Of a stretch of 64,000 nt of DNA, positions 47,509-57,234 are shown one piece after another; position 1 is the first letter of the stretch, and every line of letters begins with the position of its first letter. The notes beneath the pieces are model-generated. The model searched no databases. It was not told the DNA's origin and was given only the letters and a program-made list of their open reading frames with translations. This stretch comes from Acidobacteriota bacterium (GTDB taxonomy: Bacteria; Acidobacteriota; Terriglobia; Terriglobales; Acidobacteriaceae), in contig JAJZME010000024.1 of the NCBI GenBank assembly GCA_021803035.1, positions 38,888 to 102,887 of the forward strand, written 5' to 3'. The position numbers and the translations under genes are program-made.

Positions 47509-47617
47509 GCTGCCAGAATACCCTACGAAGGGTTGAATTCTCAGCACCGGACGCCGCAACAAGCCTGCGCATTTGTGTCGTGTAGAGAAAAAACGGAAAG
47601 AGACAGGAGAATTTCGC

Positions 47618-47633
47618 TTTGATGTGAGTCAAA
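47618..47633. promoter_or_regulatory. FNR/DNR-like dyad TTTGATGTGAGTCAAA
   Basis: Fits TTGAY-N4-RTCAA; lies between divergent genes starting at 47508 (-) and 47676 (+). Confidence 0.4.
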
Positions 47634-47675
47634 TCAATGAAGCGCCGGGATGGTTGCGCGTAGAATGGGGCTGCA

Positions 47676-48425
47676 ATGAACGCTACGGCTGCCTGTGCGA
47701 AACCAGATTCTTTTTCAGTCGTTCCAGCAGCCGGAGTCTCCCCAGACAACATGCCCTCGGAAGCCGGATTTCAGCGTAGTGTCGATTTGACGGGGCCGGC
47801 AGGCCGCCTTGAAGCGCTTTTGACCGAAGGAGCGCCGGAAGCAGCCTTTGCGGCGCTGGTGTGCCATCCTCACCCGCTCGGTGGCGGCACCATGCACAAC
47901 AAGGTTGTGTACCATGTTATGAAAGTTCTGAATGGCGAGGACTGGGGCTCTCGTTTCCCCGTGCTGCGCTTCAACTTCCGCGGCGTGGGACTGAGCCATG
48001 GCAAGCACCACGGCGAAGCGGAGGCCGACGATGTGCAAGCGGCGCTCGCCTGGCTCGAACAAGTCTTCAATCTTCCCGTTATTGCCGCCGGCTTCAGCTT
48101 TGGCGCGGCGATGACCCTCAAAGCCTGTTGCCGCCCAGGCAGTGCGCCCAGAAACATCCACGCCGTTGCGGCTCTGGGGCTTCCAACCGATGCGGCTGGC
48201 CGCAAATACGACTACCCATTCCTGGGCACTTGCGCAATTCCAAAATTATTCCTTAGCGGAGACCGCGACCAGTTTGCGCCGGCAGATCGGCTGGCGCAGT
48301 TCGCCGCCTCAGCCGCCGGCCCAAAGCAGCTCGTCCTCGTGCCCGGCGCCGATCATTTTTTCACGGGCCAGCTCAGGCCGATGCAACAAGCCCTGGCCGT
48401 CTGGCTGAAGGAGCAGATACGATGA
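47676..48425 (+). CDS. Alpha/beta hydrolase
   Basis: VCHPHPLGGGTMHNKVVYHVMKVL, LRFNFRGVGLSHGKHHGEAEADDVQAAL, IAAGFSFGAAM nucleophile elbow. Confidence 0.88.
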   Translation: MNATAACAKPDSFSVVPAAGVSPDNMPSEAGFQRSVDLTGPAGRLEALLTEGAPEAAFAALVCHPHPLGGGTMHNKVVYHVMKVLNGEDWGSRFPVLRFNFRGVGLSHGKHHGEAEADDVQAALAWLEQVFNLPVIAAGFSFGAAMTLKACCRPGSAPRNIHAVAALGLPTDAAGRKYDYPFLGTCAIPKLFLSGDRDQFAPADRLAQFAASAAGPKQLVLVPGADHFFTGQLRPMQQALAVWLKEQIR

Positions 48426-49873
48426 CCCCAACAAGCGAATCCGTATTGGACGCACAACACGGCACGGCTACGGAGATCTTCACCGGCGCACTGGCGGCCT
48501 GCAACATCGCCTCGGCCTTTGACCGGCGAATTCGCTTTGAGGGTACCAGGATGCAACGCTTGATCTCTGACGGATCGGGGCCTGAAGAGATCGATCTTGC
48601 CGCCTTCAAAAAAATCTTTGTCATAGCCATCGGCAAGGCCGCCGTGCCCATGCTGGATACCTTGCTTGACCGCATGAAGCGGCGCCAGGGAGTGCGCGGA
48701 ATCTGCTGCGCCGGGCAGCGGCCCGCTAAGCGCAACTGGCGTTTCCGCTACTTCGAGGGCGGTCACCCGCTGCCCAACGAGGACAGCTTTAATGCCGCGC
48801 GCGCCACGCTGGCTCTGCTCAGGAAAGCCCGCAAAGATACGCTCATTTTCTTCCTCATCTCTGGCGGAGGTTCGGCCATGTTCGATCTGCCGCTCGATCC
48901 GCAAATCACGCTGGAAGAGACCATCGCATTTCACCAGCTGCTGGTGGCTTCGGGCGCGCCCATCAATGAGATCAATACCCTCCGTAAACACTTCTCCGCG
49001 GTCAAAGGCGGGCGCCTGGCCCTGGCCGCGCCGGATGCCGCCAAAGTCAGCCTGCTCCTGCCCGATGTGCCCCTGCGCGCGCTGGATGCTCTTGCTTCCG
49101 GCCCGTCATCGCCCGACCACTCCACCGTCAACGATGCCCGGGAACTGCTGGTGAAGTACGATCTGGCTGCCATGCTGCCGCCCTCGATTCGCGCGTTTTT
49201 CGAGCGGACCGACCTGCCCGAATCCCCCGGAAACAAAGGCTGGCGCCCGCCGTTTTTCCCCAAACCGGCCCGGAGCGGACCCGTACCCGAGCGGCGTGTA
49301 CCGGCCGTCACCAGCATGACCGACGAAGACCCTGCCTTTCAGAACTCGGTCTTCGAAATTCTCCTCTCCACGCACGACCTGGTCGAGAACGCGCGCGCGT
49401 TAGCGCAAAAAGCCGGCTTCTTTACCGTTGTGGACAACAGCGTCGATGACTGGGATTATGCCGCCGCGGCGCGCTATCTGCTGGAGCGGTTCCATGCGCT
49501 GCGCGCCAGGCACCCGCGGCTTTGCCTGATCTCGGTCGGCGAGGTCACGGTGACGCTCAACCGCACGCCTGGCGCGGGCGGCCGCAACCAGCAGTTCGCC
49601 CTGACCTGCGCGCTGGAGCTGCAAAAGCACCCCGGCCAGCATCTCACCGTGCTCAGCGCCGGCTCCGATGGCATCGACGGCAACACCCAGGCCGCCGGCG
49701 CCATCGCCGATCCCACCACCGTGGAGCGCGCCCGGACCTTCGGCTTCGATCCCGAACAATCGCTCGCCGCCTTCGACGCCTGCCCGCTCTTCACCGCCAT
49801 CGGCGACTCGGTCGTGACCGGCCCCACAGGCCACAACCTGCGCGACGTGCGCCTGCTGATCGCGGAAGAGTAA
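48422..49873 (+). CDS. Glycerate 2-kinase family protein (DUF4147/TtuD type)
   Basis: VIAIGKAAVPMLDTLLD, FLISGGGSAMFDLP, INTLRKHFSAVKGGRLA, VTLNRTPGAGGRNQQFAL; ATGA overlap with the hydrolase. Confidence 0.92.
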   Translation: MTPTSESVLDAQHGTATEIFTGALAACNIASAFDRRIRFEGTRMQRLISDGSGPEEIDLAAFKKIFVIAIGKAAVPMLDTLLDRMKRRQGVRGICCAGQRPAKRNWRFRYFEGGHPLPNEDSFNAARATLALLRKARKDTLIFFLISGGGSAMFDLPLDPQITLEETIAFHQLLVASGAPINEINTLRKHFSAVKGGRLALAAPDAAKVSLLLPDVPLRALDALASGPSSPDHSTVNDARELLVKYDLAAMLPPSIRAFFERTDLPESPGNKGWRPPFFPKPARSGPVPERRVPAVTSMTDEDPAFQNSVFEILLSTHDLVENARALAQKAGFFTVVDNSVDDWDYAAAARYLLERFHALRARHPRLCLISVGEVTVTLNRTPGAGGRNQQFALTCALELQKHPGQHLTVLSAGSDGIDGNTQAAGAIADPTTVERARTFGFDPEQSLAAFDACPLFTAIGDSVVTGPTGHNLRDVRLLIAEE

Positions 49874-50036
49874 CCCCGCAGGCCAATCGCAATCAAAAGC
49901 ATTGAATATAAGTCCGGCTTAATGTGCGCCTCATGCGCCGCAGGTTTTGCTCCCTTGCAAACCGCATTTCGTAAAATTTTTGAGGGCGATCGCAATAACA
50001 TCGTTTTCACACACGCAATCGCTGAATTAGGATTGG

Positions 50037-51089
50037 TTGGTGCCTCGAAAAGCATCCCGCAAGACGCCGGCCAAGAGCCCTGATATCCGCACTGTTGCCG
50101 CCTTGGCAAAGGTTTCGATCGCCACCGTCTCTCGCACCATCAATGGTTCGCCGGTGGTGAGCGAACGTCTTGCAAAGCGCGTCTGGCAGGCCATCCACGA
50201 GCTCGGCTACCTCCCCAACACGCATGCGCGCACGCTGGTTTCCGGCCGCAGCCGCCTCTTCGGCATCATCGTGGAAAACATCACCAACCCGTTCTTCCCG
50301 GAGTTGATCCAAAGCTTTGAAGAGGTCGCGGTGGCGCACGGCTACGAGATCCTGGTCAGCTCCTCGAACAGCAATCCGGCCATTCTGACCACCTGCGTAC
50401 GCCGCATGCTGGAACGTAAGGTGGATGGCGTCGCCGTCATGACCTTCGGCGAAGAAGAGCCGGTTCTTGACCAGCTCATGCACCGCAAAATCCCCATCGT
50501 GCTGGCCGAATTCAAGCTCCAGGATCCCCACTGCAGCACCATCCTGCTCGACTACAGATCGGGCATTCACGCCGCGGTAAGGCACCTCGCCGGTCTCGGA
50601 CACCGGCACATTGCGTTTCTCGCCGGCCCGCACACGCTCCACTCCGCCCTTACGCGCGAAAATGACTTTCGCGCGGCCATGAAAACCGCCGGGCTGCCCA
50701 TCCAGAAGAACTGGATCGTCGAGTGCGATCACACCCTCAAAGGCGGGGTCAACGGATTCGATCAACTGCAGGCCCTGGCCACCCGCCCCACCGCCATCGT
50801 TTGCTCCAATGACATGACCGCCATCGGCGTACTCCGCGCGGCCTTCATGAAAGGGCTGCAGGTTCCCAAAGATCTTTCGGTAATCGGCCTGGACGACATC
50901 GATTTTGCCGAGTTCACCCTGCCACCCCTGACCACCATCCGCCTGTCACGCGCCGACCTTGCGCGCGCGGCCTTCGAGGCGCTTCGCCAGCAGGCCGAGG
51001 ATCCTTCCAATCCCCATCTGCAGCGCGAGTTTCTGGTTTCCACCAGCCTGGTGATGCGCGGATCGACGGCGCCACCCGTGGCCGATTGA
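50037..51089 (+). CDS. LacI-family transcriptional regulator
   Basis: TVAALAKVSIATVSRTINGSPVVSERLAKRVWQAIHELGYLPNTHARTLVSGRS; TTG or nearby GTG start. Confidence 0.94.
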   Translation: MVPRKASRKTPAKSPDIRTVAALAKVSIATVSRTINGSPVVSERLAKRVWQAIHELGYLPNTHARTLVSGRSRLFGIIVENITNPFFPELIQSFEEVAVAHGYEILVSSSNSNPAILTTCVRRMLERKVDGVAVMTFGEEEPVLDQLMHRKIPIVLAEFKLQDPHCSTILLDYRSGIHAAVRHLAGLGHRHIAFLAGPHTLHSALTRENDFRAAMKTAGLPIQKNWIVECDHTLKGGVNGFDQLQALATRPTAIVCSNDMTAIGVLRAAFMKGLQVPKDLSVIGLDDIDFAEFTLPPLTTIRLSRADLARAAFEALRQQAEDPSNPHLQREFLVSTSLVMRGSTAPPVAD

Positions 51090-51162
51090 TGGAGGCTGAT
51101 CTCCGTTAGCTGGTGACGCACCCCAAATCCCGAACGCAACCTCTCATCCCGGCCGCAGGGAG

Positions 51163-51349
51163 GGATCCGCGATTGCTTTTGGCGCATTCCGCAACACCAC
51201 AAACGCTCAATCTTCACCGAGTCCGGGAATCCATGCGCCACCCGGCTTCGTAACAGGGCGCGACTCCGGTCTTGCCGAAAACGCCCCCAAAATGCCTCGT
51301 GCTTCAGCCCCTGCGGGCTGTCCCGGGGGCAATCTCCGGTTTGCCGGTC
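51163..51349. repeat. Imperfect direct repeat, copy 1
   Basis: ggatccgcgattgcttttggcgcattccgcaa...cacaaacgctca...gtaacagggc...cttcagcccctg...ggggcaatctccggtttgccggtc. Confidence 0.65.
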
Positions 51350-51523
51350 ATTGGCTCCCGACCGCCGGATAACCGCTCATTGCCGACAATAACGCGCTGT
51401 CATGCTGAGCGCAGCGAAACATCTGCGGTTGCTTTTCGGTCCAGTCAGCAGGTCATTTCCGGTTGGCCGGTGATCCGCCCGCCTCCTCCAAAAGAGTAGC
51501 TGTCATCCTGAGGCGAAGCCGAA

Positions 51524-51711
51524 GGATCCGCGGTTGCCTTTAGCGCACTCCGCAATCTCACAAACGCTCATCAGTGATACGGCCAACGCGGAGCTTTGTA
51601 ACAGGGCACGGCTTCAGCCGGGCCGAAAACGCTCGCAGCAAATGACCCGGGCTTCAGCCCCTGCTATCTGCTTTTGGGGGTAATCTCCGGCAAAGGTCCC
51701 ACTTGGCGGTC
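51524..51711. repeat. Imperfect direct repeat, copy 2
   Basis: ggatccgcggttgcctttagcgcactccgcaa...cacaaacgctca...gtaacagggc...cttcagcccctg...gggggtaatctccgg...ggcggtc. Confidence 0.65.
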
Positions 51712-51985
51712 GTTCGGGCGCTTGCCACCTTCAAGGCAGCCGGTAGCAGGACGACTGCTGTGCTATATAACAAGGGCACGGCTTCGGCCGGATCAAAAAC
51801 GCTCGCAGCCAACTATGCGACCGGAGCGGCTCCGAAATGCCGAGATTGGGTAGAACTCTCACCATCCCCGGCCCCCAAACGCGAAGGGGCACCGTGGCCA
51901 CCCGCCGTAGATGAGCTTCTACGGATAGAAAGAGTCCATCTCCAGCCTCACGCACCGGGCGCTAATGACGGAAACGTTGTACCCT

Positions 51986-53719
51986 TTAATTTGCAGAAGG
52001 CTGATCGACGTGCTCGACGATGATTGTCTCTACCGGACCTCTTCCCGAAGCGAGGTTCAGACCGATTCCTTTCATTGCCGCTCGCAAGATTCCTGGAATG
52101 TCGTTGTCGTTCTGCTCGTCTCCGATTCGATATTCAAAATCGTACGACCCCTTCAACCCGGTGCGGTCGAATACCGGACAATGCAGGAATCTACTCAGCC
52201 GGTGGGCGAGTTGGGGCATGGAGATGTTCTCGCCGCGCACACCTCCTCCAAGCCATCCGCCGCTAATTCCCCCGGCCCAGGGGAACGCATTCTTATCTGC
52301 TGGTGGATCCAACTTGAGCGGCTTGCTTCCCCGGGTGAGGAGAAATACGCGGCCTTGCCTGGTGGTGGCTTGAAACTGGAGTTGGAACCGATGTATCAGG
52401 AGCGAAAGCAGCATTTGGCGCTGTTCAATGTTGGGTGGCAGCTTGGGGAGAGCGGGATCAGACCTGGCTGAAAGCGATGACGCTGGGGGCTTCGCCTGAA
52501 TGTCGTATCTTTGCCCTCGCACTAAATTGATCCAGCCAGGACCGCCGGAAATCTGGTAGGGTTGCACGTTTAACGCCTCCATGATTAGATACTGCACCGT
52601 GCACCCCTTGCAGACGACCATGCCCCCAGGATAGGTATAAAGCCCATTGAGTTCCCGTTGAGTTGGACCGGATGGCCGGATTGAGGCAACTTCAAACTCG
52701 GGTAGTGTGGATGGAACGCTTTGCGTGTTGACAGGCTTGGCGTCTATCAGGCCAAGCGCCAAAGGGGCGGTTAACGCCACCAGTCCAGCCGACCCCAGCA
52801 AGAGCTTCTTGCATAGATTCAATTTATGTGTCGCGTAGCCGATCATGATGCGCAGAATCCGCTCTTTCAGATCGGCGCTTGTTACTCCGGCAGCACAACC
52901 CAGCGACGTCTCAACATAAAGCTTACACACGTTGAGGATGCTCTCTGCATATATCTCTGCCGCGTTACCTTCCTGCACAACCGTCTCGTCGCAGGCCCGC
53001 TCGCGTTCCTCGATCAGCCGCGCACCAATCCACCATACTGGCGGATAGAACCAGAACACTACTTCGACGATCATGTGCAGAGCAAATGTCAAGTTATCGC
53101 GCCGCATGGCGTGGCACATCTCGTGCGCAATGACAGCCTTTACTTGTGACGGCGTAAGGCGAGTCAAAATATCTTCGGGCAACAGCAGCACCGGGTGGAA
53201 GATGCCGAAGACCCCGGGTTCAATAAGTTCATTCGTCGAAAACACAGGCAAGGATGCCATGGATTCGCGAGGCGATGCGGCCCGGACCGCCGCACGAATG
53301 TGCCGCCACGCCCTAGACCACCTCGCGGCGACCACCAGCGCCCCACACGCCCAGACCACCAGAAGTGCTAGCGGTAGCAAATTCGCATGTTGCGCGGCCA
53401 CTGCGGCTGGCGCCGCGCTCAAAACCTGCTGGAATGCAATTGGCTGCTCGATCTGCTGCAGAACAGAGGCGATCGCCGGCTGTGCAGTAGCGGGATGTGA
53501 TAACAGAGACCGTGCCCACTCGCCTGCCGCAACAAGCAGCGAAAACGGTAGGAGGAACTTTAGCGAGGCCGCCATCCACACCCAGTAGCGAGTTCGTGCT
53601 TGATTCTTTCGCAACAACATCGCCAGTAGCCACGCTATCGCGACCACGATTGTCGATTGCCAAAGGTGGTTTACTATTGCAGCGGTCCAGTGCTCGTGCC
53701 ATATTCCCGGAAAGCTCAT
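51986..53719 (-). CDS. BlaR1-like M56 metallopeptidase fused to a TIGR03435-like C-terminal domain
   Basis: IAHEMCHAMRRDN (HExxH); C-term EFEVASIRPSGPTQ...YLIMEALNVQPYQISGGPGW...RYDIQAKPP...MLLSLLIHRFQLQFQATTR...FDRTGLKGSYDFEYRI. Confidence 0.88.
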   Translation of the reverse strand: MSFPGIWHEHWTAAIVNHLWQSTIVVAIAWLLAMLLRKNQARTRYWVWMAASLKFLLPFSLLVAAGEWARSLLSHPATAQPAIASVLQQIEQPIAFQQVLSAAPAAVAAQHANLLPLALLVVWACGALVVAARWSRAWRHIRAAVRAASPRESMASLPVFSTNELIEPGVFGIFHPVLLLPEDILTRLTPSQVKAVIAHEMCHAMRRDNLTFALHMIVEVVFWFYPPVWWIGARLIEERERACDETVVQEGNAAEIYAESILNVCKLYVETSLGCAAGVTSADLKERILRIMIGYATHKLNLCKKLLLGSAGLVALTAPLALGLIDAKPVNTQSVPSTLPEFEVASIRPSGPTQRELNGLYTYPGGMVVCKGCTVQYLIMEALNVQPYQISGGPGWINLVRGQRYDIQAKPPASSLSARSDPALPKLPPNIEQRQMLLSLLIHRFQLQFQATTRQGRVFLLTRGSKPLKLDPPADKNAFPWAGGISGGWLGGGVRGENISMPQLAHRLSRFLHCPVFDRTGLKGSYDFEYRIGDEQNDNDIPGILRAAMKGIGLNLASGRGPVETIIVEHVDQPSAN

Positions 53720-54099
53720 TGCTCCCCCTTTCTCCTGGCGTGCCTCCGCAGAGTCCGCTCGGCTTCTTGCACTTCTTCGAGCGACAATTTGCCTGATTCG
53801 ATCAGATGCGCCATTACTGCCTTGGAACGCCCTCCAAAGATGCTCAGCAGCTCGTCAATCAACCGGCGTTCGGCTGAATCGCGTGAAATCGACGCAGAGA
53901 AAACGTGAACGTTCCCGACCTTTTTGACCCTATGGACGAATCCTTTTGCCTCCATGCGATACACGGTGGTCTGGATGGTTGTGTATGCAGGTCTCCGTTT
54001 TCCTGGCAACGACTCTAACACGTCGCGAATCGCGCATTCTCCGTTGGCCCACAAGGCCTCCATGATCTGAAATTCGAGTTTCGTCAGCTTTCGTGTCAT
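53716..54099 (-). CDS. BlaI/MecI-family transcriptional repressor
   Basis: MTRKLTKLEFQIMEALWANGECAIRDVLESLPGKRRPAYTTIQTTVYRMEAKGFVHRVKKVGNVHVFSA; overlaps the blaR1 start by ATGA. Confidence 0.94.
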   Translation of the reverse strand: MTRKLTKLEFQIMEALWANGECAIRDVLESLPGKRRPAYTTIQTTVYRMEAKGFVHRVKKVGNVHVFSASISRDSAERRLIDELLSIFGGRSKAVMAHLIESGKLSLEEVQEAERTLRRHARRKGEQ

Positions 54100-54115
54100 C
54101 AATTCGTTCTCCTAT

Positions 54116-54139
54116 CGAAGTAGTAGTACTACTACTTCG
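54116..54139. promoter_or_regulatory. Perfect 24-bp palindrome CGAAGTAGTAGTACTACTACTTCG, probable BlaI operator
   Basis: Direct reading; 16 nt upstream of the blaI ATG, next to the RBS (AGGAG). Confidence 0.75.
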
Positions 54140-54879
54140 GTATGTTCTTGTCAAGCAATCCTGGGCATCTTGCCCTGAACCCTCTTTTCGAGGCTTGCCA
54201 CGGAATCGACGCGCCCGAGTCGTCGGCAATGGTGACCTTTGCCCCATTTTGCTCACCCCAGCCGGAGCGCCACGCCTCCGAAAGGGCCGGAAATCGCCTC
54301 GCGCCGATGCGTTTCCAAAAAGCGTCAAGCCCCATGCACTCCAACCCCTGCGAATCCTTCAATTTACATTTGCAGATAATTTCCGCCCCTTCGCCGACAA
54401 TAGAACCATTGACCGTTCCACACGCCTCGCCGCGGAGAAAACAATCATGACCGGGCCAATCCATACCGTATCCCGCTCAGCTTTTGCAGGGCGCTCTCCG
54501 CGCACCCAGGCCGCCGGACGCCAAACGCTGCATACCACCCCCCTCAAAATATTTTTCTTTCCCTCAGATTCTTTGCAGGTAATTTCATTTCCAGCCAAAA
54601 TGCAGAGCCGCATCGCCTCGCTTGCCGTATTGCGGTACAAAATTACGCGCAGCCGCCCTGGGCAACCGGGATGCCCGGCACGAAAGCAATCTTCCCAACA
54701 GCGCACTCCAACGGGCGGCGGCCACTCCGAGGCTGAGAATGCGGCTCATATGAGAAACTGAAAGAGCGGAATACTCTTGAGGGGTTGCCGGCGGGCGCCC
54801 GAATCAGACTCAACTCTTTGCCTTGCAGTGGCCTCAGCAGCCGATGCCTTGCTGCGGCCCGCCCACAGGAATCTGCCAG

Positions 54880-56478
54880 ATGATCAGTGTCAGTAACATC
54901 ACCATGCGCTACGGCTCCAAGGTGCTCTTTGAAGAAGTGAGCACCACCTTCACGCCCGGACGGCGCTACGGCCTGACCGGCCCCAACGGCGCCGGCAAAA
55001 CCACCTTCATGAAGATCCTCACCGGCGAACTCGAGCCGCAGACGGGCACCGTCGTCCGGCCACGCAAGCTCGGCGTGCTGCGCCAGGATCAGTTCGCCTT
55101 CGACGCCTATCGCGTCATCGATACCGTCATCATGGGCAACAAGGCTCTGTGGGCCGCCCTTGAAGAGCGCGACCGCATCTACGAAAAGGCCGGGATGACC
55201 GATGAAGACGGCATGCGCCTGGGCGAGCTGGAGGGCATCATCGGCGATGAAGACGGCTACACGGCCGAGAGCGACGCTGCCATTTTGCTCCAGGGCCTCG
55301 ACATTCCCGACGCGCTCCACGAGCGCAAGATGGGCGAATTGCAGGGCGGACAGAAAGTGCGCGTGCTGCTGGCGCAGGCGCTCTTCGGCAAGCCAGAAGC
55401 GCTGATGCTCGATGAGCCCACCAACTATCTCGACCTCGACTCCATCCACTGGCTCCAGGACTTCCTGCTCAACTACGACGGCACGCTGATCGCCATTTCG
55501 CACGACCGGCACTTTCTCAACAGCGTCACCACCCACACCGCCGATATCGACTACCAGACCATCATCACCTACACCGGCGGCTACGACGACATGGTGCTGG
55601 CCAAGACGCAGATCCGCTCGCGCCTGGAGGCCGAAAATGCACAGCGCGAAAAGAAGATCGCGCAGCTCAATGAGTTCATCGCCCGCTTTGCCGCCGGCAC
55701 GCGGTCAAGCCAGGTAACCAGCCGCCGCAAAGAGGTGGAGCGGCTGCAAACCAACGATCTGGCGCGGTCCAACATTCAGCGCCCCTTTATCCGCTTTGAC
55801 CAGGTGCGCCCCAGCGGCCGGCACGTTCTCGAATTGAAAGGTCTGGCAAAGAGTTACGACAACTTGAAAGTGATCGGCGGCTTTTCCGCCAACGTGATGC
55901 GCGGCGAAAAGATCTGCCTGATAGGCCGCAACGGCATCGGCAAAACCACGCTGCTCAAGTGCCTGCTCGCCAACTATCCCGGCCTCGCCAGCGCGGATTT
56001 CACGCTCGACGCGGGAACGGTCTTCTGGGGTCACGAAGCGCAGGTGGGCTACTTCCCCCAGGATGTAGGCTCGACCATCGAACCCGGCCTCACAGTGGCC
56101 GAGTGGCTGCATCGCTGGAACCCTGCGGCGCACATGGAGGACATACGCGGCATTCTCGGCCAAATGCTCTTCAGCGGCGAGGAAGGCGCGAAGCCCACCA
56201 AAGCGCTGAGCGGCGGCGAACAGGCGCGGCTGGCCTTCTGCCGGCTCATTCTCACCAAGCCCAACATCCTCATCTTCGACGAGCCTACCAACCATCTGGA
56301 TCTGGAATCCATCAACGCGCTCAACATCGCCCTGCAGCGGTATGAAGGCACGGTGCTGCTGGTCACGCACGACCACGACCTGATCGACGAAGTGGCCACG
56401 CGGCTCTGGGTATTTCACGATGGGCAGATCGAGGACTTCCAGGGGCCCTATGAAGAGTGGAAAGGCAAGCACAGCTAA
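54880..56478 (+). CDS. ABC-F family ATPase
   Basis: Two NBDs: GPNGAGKTTFMKILTGE / LMLDEPTNYLDLDS and GRNGIGKTTLLKCLL / LSGGEQARLAF...LIFDEPTNHLDLES; no TM region. Confidence 0.95.
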   Translation: MISVSNITMRYGSKVLFEEVSTTFTPGRRYGLTGPNGAGKTTFMKILTGELEPQTGTVVRPRKLGVLRQDQFAFDAYRVIDTVIMGNKALWAALEERDRIYEKAGMTDEDGMRLGELEGIIGDEDGYTAESDAAILLQGLDIPDALHERKMGELQGGQKVRVLLAQALFGKPEALMLDEPTNYLDLDSIHWLQDFLLNYDGTLIAISHDRHFLNSVTTHTADIDYQTIITYTGGYDDMVLAKTQIRSRLEAENAQREKKIAQLNEFIARFAAGTRSSQVTSRRKEVERLQTNDLARSNIQRPFIRFDQVRPSGRHVLELKGLAKSYDNLKVIGGFSANVMRGEKICLIGRNGIGKTTLLKCLLANYPGLASADFTLDAGTVFWGHEAQVGYFPQDVGSTIEPGLTVAEWLHRWNPAAHMEDIRGILGQMLFSGEEGAKPTKALSGGEQARLAFCRLILTKPNILIFDEPTNHLDLESINALNIALQRYEGTVLLVTHDHDLIDEVATRLWVFHDGQIEDFQGPYEEWKGKHS

Positions 56479-56534
56479 GCGGCCTTTTTGCGTTGAGCCT
56501 TGGCGCGTCCAATATTTCGGAAGGGACACGGTTC

Positions 56535-57158
56535 ATGAGTACGCAAACTCATTGGAATCACATCTACCAGACCAAGTCTCCGCAGGAGACAAGCTGGTAC
56601 CAGCCGCACCTCGAAACCTCGCTTGACTGGATCCTCGAAGCCGCCCCGGATCGATCCGCTTCGATCATCGATGTGGGCGGAGGTGAATCGACGCTGGTCG
56701 ACGATCTGCTGGCCAGACGCTTCGCCTCGGTCACGATCCTCGATGTTGCGGGAGCGGCGCTCGGCAAGTCACAGAACCGTCTGGGAGACCGTGCAAAAAA
56801 CGTCGCGTGGATCGAAGGCGATGTGACAGAAGTTGCGCTTCCTCCTCGCGCCTACGACATCTGGCATGACCGGGCAGTCTTCCACTTCTTAACGCAGGCC
56901 GAACAACGGTCGGCCTACGTGCGTCAGCTCAGCGCGTCCCTCAAAACCGGCGGACAGGTTTTGATGGCAACATTTGGACCGGAAGGCCCCCAGAAGTGCA
57001 GCGGACTGCCCACGCAACGTTATGACGCGCTATCGCTGCTGCGGGAATTGGGCCCGGACTTCAGGTTGGTGAGGCATTCAGTGGTAGACCACCAAACGCC
57101 TTTTGGCACGAGACAGCAGTTTCTCTACTGCCACTTCGCGTTTGCTGCTTCGTGCTGA
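56535..57158 (+). CDS. Class I SAM-dependent methyltransferase
   Basis: THWNHIYQTKSPQETSWYQPHLETSLDWI, ASIIDVGGGESTLVDDLLARRFASVTILDVAGAAL, DIWHDRAVFHFLT. Confidence 0.88.
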   Translation: MSTQTHWNHIYQTKSPQETSWYQPHLETSLDWILEAAPDRSASIIDVGGGESTLVDDLLARRFASVTILDVAGAALGKSQNRLGDRAKNVAWIEGDVTEVALPPRAYDIWHDRAVFHFLTQAEQRSAYVRQLSASLKTGGQVLMATFGPEGPQKCSGLPTQRYDALSLLRELGPDFRLVRHSVVDHQTPFGTRQQFLYCHFAFAASC

Positions 57159-57234
57159 GCTGGCGCGCAGCAAACGGACGGAGGGCACGCACGACCCTCG
57201 ATCTTCGGAAACCTGAGCGGATGCATCGTGGAGC

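Noticed and set aside
54093-54761. 222-aa plus-strand ORF between blaI and the ABC-F gene
   Set aside because: Overlaps the blaI palindrome/promoter and has no motif or compositional support; treated as intergenic.
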